Below, piece after piece: positions 60,299 through 64,000 of a stretch of 64,000 bases of DNA. Made by a program: the position numbers and the translations under genes. The number at the start of each line of letters is the position of its first letter. The stretch's first letter is position 1. The DNA comes from Streptomyces hydrogenans (lineage in GTDB: Bacteria > Actinomycetota > Actinomycetes > Streptomycetales > Streptomycetaceae). The stretch is taken from positions 1 to 64,000 of the forward strand of contig NZ_BNBS01000029.1 in assembly GCF_014656075.1 (NCBI RefSeq). Reading direction: 5' to 3'. The notes beneath the pieces were generated by a model. The model worked only from the letters and a program-made list of their open reading frames with translations, made no database searches and was not told the origin of the DNA.

Positions 60299-60330
60299 CC
60301 GCCGGCCCCTACGAGTACCGGGGTACGAAG

Positions 60331-60362
60331 AAGGGGCCGGTCCCGGCGGGATCCGGCCCCTT
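60331..60362. terminator. Terminator between convergent TetR and small membrane gene
   Basis: A perfect 10-bp stem (aaggggccgg / ccggcccctt) with a 12-nt loop. Confidence 0.75.
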
Positions 60363-60377
60363 CGGGGGGAGCGGGTG

Positions 60378-60605
60378 TCAGAACGCGGCGAGCCAGACGA
60401 CCCCCGCCACGACCACGATCGCGGCGATCACGCCGGCGATGACGCCGACGCGCGGACCGCCCGAGGCGGCCGCCACCTGCTGCGGCTGGTGCGGCGGGGT
60501 GCCCTCGTCGACGAAGGCGCGGAACATCTGGGTGCTGCCGGCGGGGTCGTAGCCCTCGGGGCCCTGGGCGCCCTGGCCGTACGGTGCTTGCGGGTTGTGT
60601 GCCAT
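60378..60605 (-). CDS. Small Gly/Pro/Gln-rich single-pass membrane protein
   Basis: 75 residues: a polar start MAHNPQAPYGQGAQGPEGYDP..., then a C-terminal hydrophobic helix (VGVIAGVIAAIVVVAGVVWLAAF, about 53-75). This is a common tail-anchored layout in Streptomyces. Function unknown. Confidence 0.75.
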   Translation of the reverse strand: MAHNPQAPYGQGAQGPEGYDPAGSTQMFRAFVDEGTPPHQPQQVAAASGGPRVGVIAGVIAAIVVVAGVVWLAAF

Positions 60606-60733
60606 GGCCCAGGACCCTAGCGAAACCGGAGGGAGGGGCCCAAGCTCCGGGCCCCGGCCGACCCCGACCCTCCCCCTCGCCCCCTCCTCGCCTCCCCTTT
60701 GCCGATTCTTTAGCGCCGTTTGACCGATTTAGT

Positions 60734-60766
60734 TTGCCTGGAGCAACCATCCATCTCTATGGTTGC
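60734..60766 (+). promoter_or_regulatory. MarR promoter with embedded palindromic operator
   Basis: ttgcct (60734-60739)-17 nt-ctatgg fits a promoter. Within it gcaaccat-8 nt-atggttgc (60743-60750 / 60759-60766) is a perfect inverted repeat, so a bound repressor would block RNA polymerase. The first MarR codon is 28 nt downstream. Confidence 0.6.
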
Positions 60767-60794
60767 CCTAAGCAACAAGTTGGAAGGGGTCCTT

Positions 60795-61238
60795 GTGGAG
60801 CCGAGCAGCCGCTACGAGGACCTCGCCCGCGCCATCAGCGCGTTCGGCGCCGTGAAGCGCGGGGTCGCCCGCGTCCTGCCGGGCGACTGCCAGGGCGGCG
60901 CCGCCGCCGTGCTCGCCCTGCTCAAGCACCACGGCGACATGCGGACGAGCCGGCTGGCCGAGCTCATGGCCGTGGACATGTCGGTGTGCAGCCGCCACGT
61001 GGCGCACACCGTCTCCCGCGGCTGGGTCGAGCGACTGCCCGACCCCGACGACGGCCGCTCCCGCATCCTGCGGCTGAGCCCCGAGGGCTTCGCGATGCTC
61101 ACCGAGCTCGACCGCCGGGTGACCGGCGCCTTCACCCACTACCTCGCCGAGTGGTCCGACGACGACGTCGCACTGCTCACCACCCTGCTCGCCCGGCTCC
61201 GCGACTCCTTCGGGGACTGCCGGGCCACGCACGCCTGA
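60795..61238 (+). CDS. MarR-family regulator
   Basis: 147 residues. The winged helix (AAAVLALLKHHGDMRTSRLAELMAVDMSVCSRHVAHTVSRGWVERLPDPDDGRSRILRLSPEG, about 36-98) is typical MarR. GTG 60795 is chosen for aagggg 5 nt upstream; in-frame starts at 60720 and 60759 would overlap the operator. It is 105 nt upstream of the MFS exporter and probably in one unit with it, derepressed by the exporter's substrate. Confidence 0.88.
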   Translation: MEPSSRYEDLARAISAFGAVKRGVARVLPGDCQGGAAAVLALLKHHGDMRTSRLAELMAVDMSVCSRHVAHTVSRGWVERLPDPDDGRSRILRLSPEGFAMLTELDRRVTGAFTHYLAEWSDDDVALLTTLLARLRDSFGDCRATHA

Positions 61239-61343
61239 CCACGCCGACCACGCGTGAGGCCGTCCGGCCCGCCCGCCTGCCCGGCGTGCCCGAACGCGCC
61301 CGAACGCGCCCGAACTCGCTTGAGACCAGAGGAATCCCACTTC

Positions 61344-62933
61344 ATGGCTACGACCACACCCGACACCGGTGTGCGGAGCGCCCCGGCCGAGACCGGAGAC
61401 TCCGCGGCTCCGATGACGCACCGTCAGATCATGGAGGCGCTCTCCGGGCTGCTGCTCGGGATGTTCGTCGCCATCCTGTCCTCGACGATCGTCTCCAACG
61501 CCCTCCCCCAGATCATCACCGACCTGGAGGGCGGCCAGTCCGCCTACACCTGGGTCGTCACCGCGACCCTGCTGTCGATGACCGCCACCACCCCGCTCTG
61601 GGGCAAGCTGGCGGACCTCTTCTCCAAGAAGCTGCTCATCCAGATAGCCCTGACGATCTACGTCGCGGGCTCGATCGTCGCCGGTCTCTCCCAGTCCACC
61701 GGCATGCTCATCGCCTGCCGCGTGGTCCAGGGCGTCGGCGTCGGCGGTCTCACCGCCCTCTCCCAGATCATCCTCGCCGCGATGATCGCCCCCCGTGAGC
61801 GCGGCCGCTACAGCGGCTACCTCGGCGCGGTCTTCGCCGTCGCCACCGTCGGCGGCCCGCTGCTCGGCGGCGTCATCACCGACACCGAGTGGCTCGGCTG
61901 GCGCTGGTGCTTCTACGTCGGCGTGCCGTTCGCGATCATCGCCCTGATCGTCCTCCAGAAGACCCTCAAGCTCCCCGTCGTGAAGCGCGAGGTCAAGGTC
62001 GACTGGGCCGGCGCCTTCTTCATCAGCGCCGCCGTCTCCCTGCTGCTCGTCTGGGTCACCTTCGCCGGCGACAAGTACGACTGGATGTCCTGGCAGACGG
62101 CCGCCATGGTCGGCGGTTCGGTGCTGCTCGGCGCGGTCTTCGTGCTCGTCGAGTCCAAGGCGTCCGAGCCGATCATCCCGCTGCGGCTCTTCCGCAACCG
62201 GACCATCACCCTCGCCTCCCTCGCCTCGCTCTTCGTCGGCGTCGCGATGTTCGCCGGCACGGTCTTCTTCAGCCAGTACTTCCAGCTGGCCCGCAACGAG
62301 TCGCCGACCATGTCCGGCGTCCTCACCATCCCGATGATCGCCGGCCTCTTCGTCTCCTCGACGGCCTCCGGTCTGATCATCACCAAGACCGGTCGCTGGA
62401 AGGCCTGGCTGATCAGCGGCGGCGCGCTCGCCACCGCGGGCCTCGGCCTCCTGGGCACCCTGCGGTACGACACCCCGTACTGGCACATCGCCCTCTTCAT
62501 GGCGGTCCTCGGCCTGGGCATCGGCATGATGATGCAGAACCTGGTGCTCTGCACCCAGAACCAGGTGGCCCCGGCCGACCTCGGCTCCGCCTCCTCCGTC
62601 GTCACCTTCTTCCGCTCCCTCGGCGGCGCGATCGGCGTCTCGGCGCTCGGCGCGGTCATGGCCCACCGGGTCACCGACTACGTCAAGGAGGGCATGGCCG
62701 AGCTCGGCCCGAAGGCCGCGGCGGCGATGGGCCAGGGCGGCACCGGCGGCGCCATCCCCGACATGGACAAGCTGCCCGCCCCGATCCGCACGGTCATGGA
62801 GAGCGCGTACGGCCACGGCGTCGGCGACGTCTTCCTCTACGCGGCGCCCTTCGCGCTGCTCGCCTTCCTGGTGACGCTCTTCATCAAGGAGGTCGCGCTG
62901 AAGAGCAGCACCGTCACGGCGGAGGACGCCTAG
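61344..62933 (+). CDS. MFS drug exporter, DHA2 (14-TMS) family
   Basis: 529 residues with 14 predicted membrane segments. Motif C-like region VGGPLLGGVITD and motif A GKLADLFSKK are present, as in the EmrB/QacA family of proton-coupled drug exporters. ATG 61344 follows agagga by about 10 nt. It lies downstream of the MarR gene and ends before a double hairpin. Substrate unknown. Confidence 0.92.
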   Translation: MATTTPDTGVRSAPAETGDSAAPMTHRQIMEALSGLLLGMFVAILSSTIVSNALPQIITDLEGGQSAYTWVVTATLLSMTATTPLWGKLADLFSKKLLIQIALTIYVAGSIVAGLSQSTGMLIACRVVQGVGVGGLTALSQIILAAMIAPRERGRYSGYLGAVFAVATVGGPLLGGVITDTEWLGWRWCFYVGVPFAIIALIVLQKTLKLPVVKREVKVDWAGAFFISAAVSLLLVWVTFAGDKYDWMSWQTAAMVGGSVLLGAVFVLVESKASEPIIPLRLFRNRTITLASLASLFVGVAMFAGTVFFSQYFQLARNESPTMSGVLTIPMIAGLFVSSTASGLIITKTGRWKAWLISGGALATAGLGLLGTLRYDTPYWHIALFMAVLGLGIGMMMQNLVLCTQNQVAPADLGSASSVVTFFRSLGGAIGVSALGAVMAHRVTDYVKEGMAELGPKAAAAMGQGGTGGAIPDMDKLPAPIRTVMESAYGHGVGDVFLYAAPFALLAFLVTLFIKEVALKSSTVTAEDA

Positions 62934-62940
62934 AAAGACT

Positions 62941-63013
62941 CCCGGCCGCGCTTCGAGCGGAGGCGCGGCCGGGGTACGAACGGAGCGGCGGGCAGGGGAC
63001 GGCCCGCCGCTCC
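62941..63013. terminator. Two hairpins between convergent MFS and TetR genes
   Basis: cccggccgcgc/gcgcggccggg (62941-62951 / 62963-62973) and ggagcggcgggc/gcccgccgctcc (62982-62993 / 63002-63013), both perfect stems. Probably a bidirectional terminator. Confidence 0.8.
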
Positions 63014-63014
63014 G

Positions 63015-63788
63015 TCATGTTCCCGGGGCCTCCCGGTCGACCATCGCCTCGATGCCCGAGACGAGGATGTCCAGGGCGAAGGCGAAGTCCCGGTCCCAGA
63101 TGGCCGACACCGAGCCGTGCGTGGCCCGCTCCTCCAGGAGGTCCTCCATCGGCTTGACCGACTCCATGAAGGCGGGGTCGTCCCGGAACGCCTTGATCGA
63201 CTTCTCGTAGAAGTCGTCCGCGTCCATCCCGGCCTCGACGGCCCGCCGCCCGAACTGCGACTCGATGGTCCCGTAGCCGTACACGAACTGGAAGACGGCC
63301 GACATCGCGCTCGGCTGCCGGCCGATCGGCAGCCCGGTGTCCCGGATCGTCTCCTGGATCCTCGCGCCGACGGCGATCGCGTGCGGCCCGATGTTCAGGT
63401 ACTGGCCCGCGCACGGTGACATCCACGGGTGCCGGACGAGCATCCGGCGGTAGTGCAGGGCGAGCGTCCGCAGGCGCTCGCGCCAGTCGGCGCCGGCGGC
63501 GACCGCGTCCAGGTCGATCTCGGCGTACACGGTGTCGATCGCGTACTCGATGATGTCGTCCTTGGTGTCCACGTACCAGTACAGGGACATCGCGGTGACC
63601 CCGAGCTCGGCCGCGAGCCGGCGCATCGACAGCTTGCCGAGGCCGTCCCGGTCGAGCATGCGGACGGAGGCCGCCACGATCCGCTCGCGGTCGAGCCCGG
63701 CCGGGCCGCCGCCGCTGCGGGCGGCCCGCCGCTCCAGCCAGACGCTGGAGCCCGCCGGGTTCTTCTCCCGGTCCGCAGCCTTGACCAT
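63015..63788 (-). CDS. TetR-family regulator (TetR_C type)
   Basis: 257 residues. HTH RERIVAASVRMLDRDGLGKLSMRRLAAELGVTAMSLYWYVDTKDDI (about 34-78) and a TetR/TetR_C-like ligand domain (HYRRMLVRHPWMSP...FQFVYGYGTIESQFG). ATG 63788 has cggagg 6 nt upstream; an in-frame start at 63821 is rejected. It lies 34 nt downstream of an MFS gene, so it probably forms an operon with that exporter and regulates it. Confidence 0.9.
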   Translation of the reverse strand: MVKAADREKNPAGSSVWLERRAARSGGGPAGLDRERIVAASVRMLDRDGLGKLSMRRLAAELGVTAMSLYWYVDTKDDIIEYAIDTVYAEIDLDAVAAGADWRERLRTLALHYRRMLVRHPWMSPCAGQYLNIGPHAIAVGARIQETIRDTGLPIGRQPSAMSAVFQFVYGYGTIESQFGRRAVEAGMDADDFYEKSIKAFRDDPAFMESVKPMEDLLEERATHGSVSAIWDRDFAFALDILVSGIEAMVDREAPGT

Positions 63789-63822
63789 GCGGTTCCTCCG
63801 TCCGTCGGCGCTCGCCACCATG

Positions 63823-64000
63823 CTAGGCAGCGACGACGGGCTCGGGTGCCGCGGACTGCTCCACCCGCTCCGCCCGCTTCAGCAGGAAGGCCGCGAGCAG
63901 CCCGCCCACGAGGACGGCGGCGGCGCCGACCAGCTGGCTGGTCTGCAGCCCGGAGGCGAAGGCGTCGGAGATCCGCGCCCGCTCGGCCTCGTCGCCGGCC
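63823..64000 (-). CDS. MFS transporter, C-terminal fragment (gene runs off the right edge)
   Basis: The last ~59 codons are visible: ...ARISDAFASGLQTSQLVGAAAVLVGGLLAAFLLKRAERVEQ... to a TAG at 63823-63825. There is one membrane segment followed by a basic end and a Pro/Val tail, as at the C-terminus of 14-TMS drug exporters. The identity as MFS is inferred from this tail and from the adjacent TetR gene. Confidence 0.65.
   Translation of the reverse strand, partial: AGDEAERARISDAFASGLQTSQLVGAAAVLVGGLLAAFLLKRAERVEQSAAPEPVVAA

Noticed and set aside
60768..62816. 682-residue minus-strand frame opposite MarR and MFS
   Set aside because: Spans two genes with clear motifs on the other strand and is low-complexity Gly/Asp/Val translation.

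Overview
This is a high-GC actinobacterial chromosome window, almost certainly Streptomyces. The evidence is strong third-position GC bias, many GTG starts, rare in-frame TTA codons, and the core genes dnaX, SRP RNA, upp, tadA and a tandem sigF/sigN-type sigma factor pair. No database was searched; all names come from motif recognition.

Layout. (1) 1-1916: start of dnaX (minus strand), the SRP RNA gene, and tRNA-Ser(GGA). (2) 1861-32939: a ~31 kb integrated element bounded by a perfect 57-bp direct repeat of the tRNA-Ser 3' half. The left copy completes the tRNA and the right copy is an orphan. The element carries a complete type I restriction-modification locus (hsdM-hsdS-hsdR), xis-int, a repressor-type regulator, a DnaB/RepA-like ATPase, an iteron-like candidate origin, a membrane protein, and a MobC/MOB relaxase pair. 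No FtsK/TraB translocase is present, so it looks like a mobilizable (IME-like) element rather than a self-transmissible AICE. Its cargo starts with a tightly overlapping seven-gene operon on the minus strand (24126 to 17535): archaeal-type methionine adenosyltransferase, APH-like kinase, histidine phosphatase, a non-actinobacterial-type seryl-tRNA synthetase, a GT4 glycosyltransferase, a stand-alone AlaRS-like class II synthetase domain and a NUDIX hydrolase. A divergent HTH regulator and a HAD hydrolase flank it. This operon is the best candidate for an undescribed system: a small biosynthetic or aminoacyl-transfer pathway, or a modified-metabolite defence. Behind it lie a candidate PD-(D/E)XK protein, two unknown convergent genes and an Xre-ImmA/IrrE plus PIN-like module.

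(3) 32940-64000: ordinary chromosome. It has a secreted protein with an ABC transporter, several enzyme/regulator pairs with recognisable palindromic operators (WrbA/TetR, SDR/TetR, MarR/MFS), a CsoR-family regulator lacking the usual His ligand, a secreted M28 peptidase, a HerA-like ATPase, upp, tadA with its partner protein, tRNA-Ser(CGA), sigF and sigN homologues, a lipoprotein, and two drug-efflux-type MFS loci.

How the parts work together. In the element, xis/int and the replication ATPase each lie behind the same 18-bp site in the same orientation, suggesting that one regulator (10639-11178) coordinates excision and replication. MobC/relaxase would then act on the excised circle using a helper conjugation machine. 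The RM locus and the Xre/PIN module would stabilise or defend the element. TTA codons in hsdR, in two genes of the seven-gene operon and in one unknown gene suggest that part of the cargo is expressed late, under bldA control.
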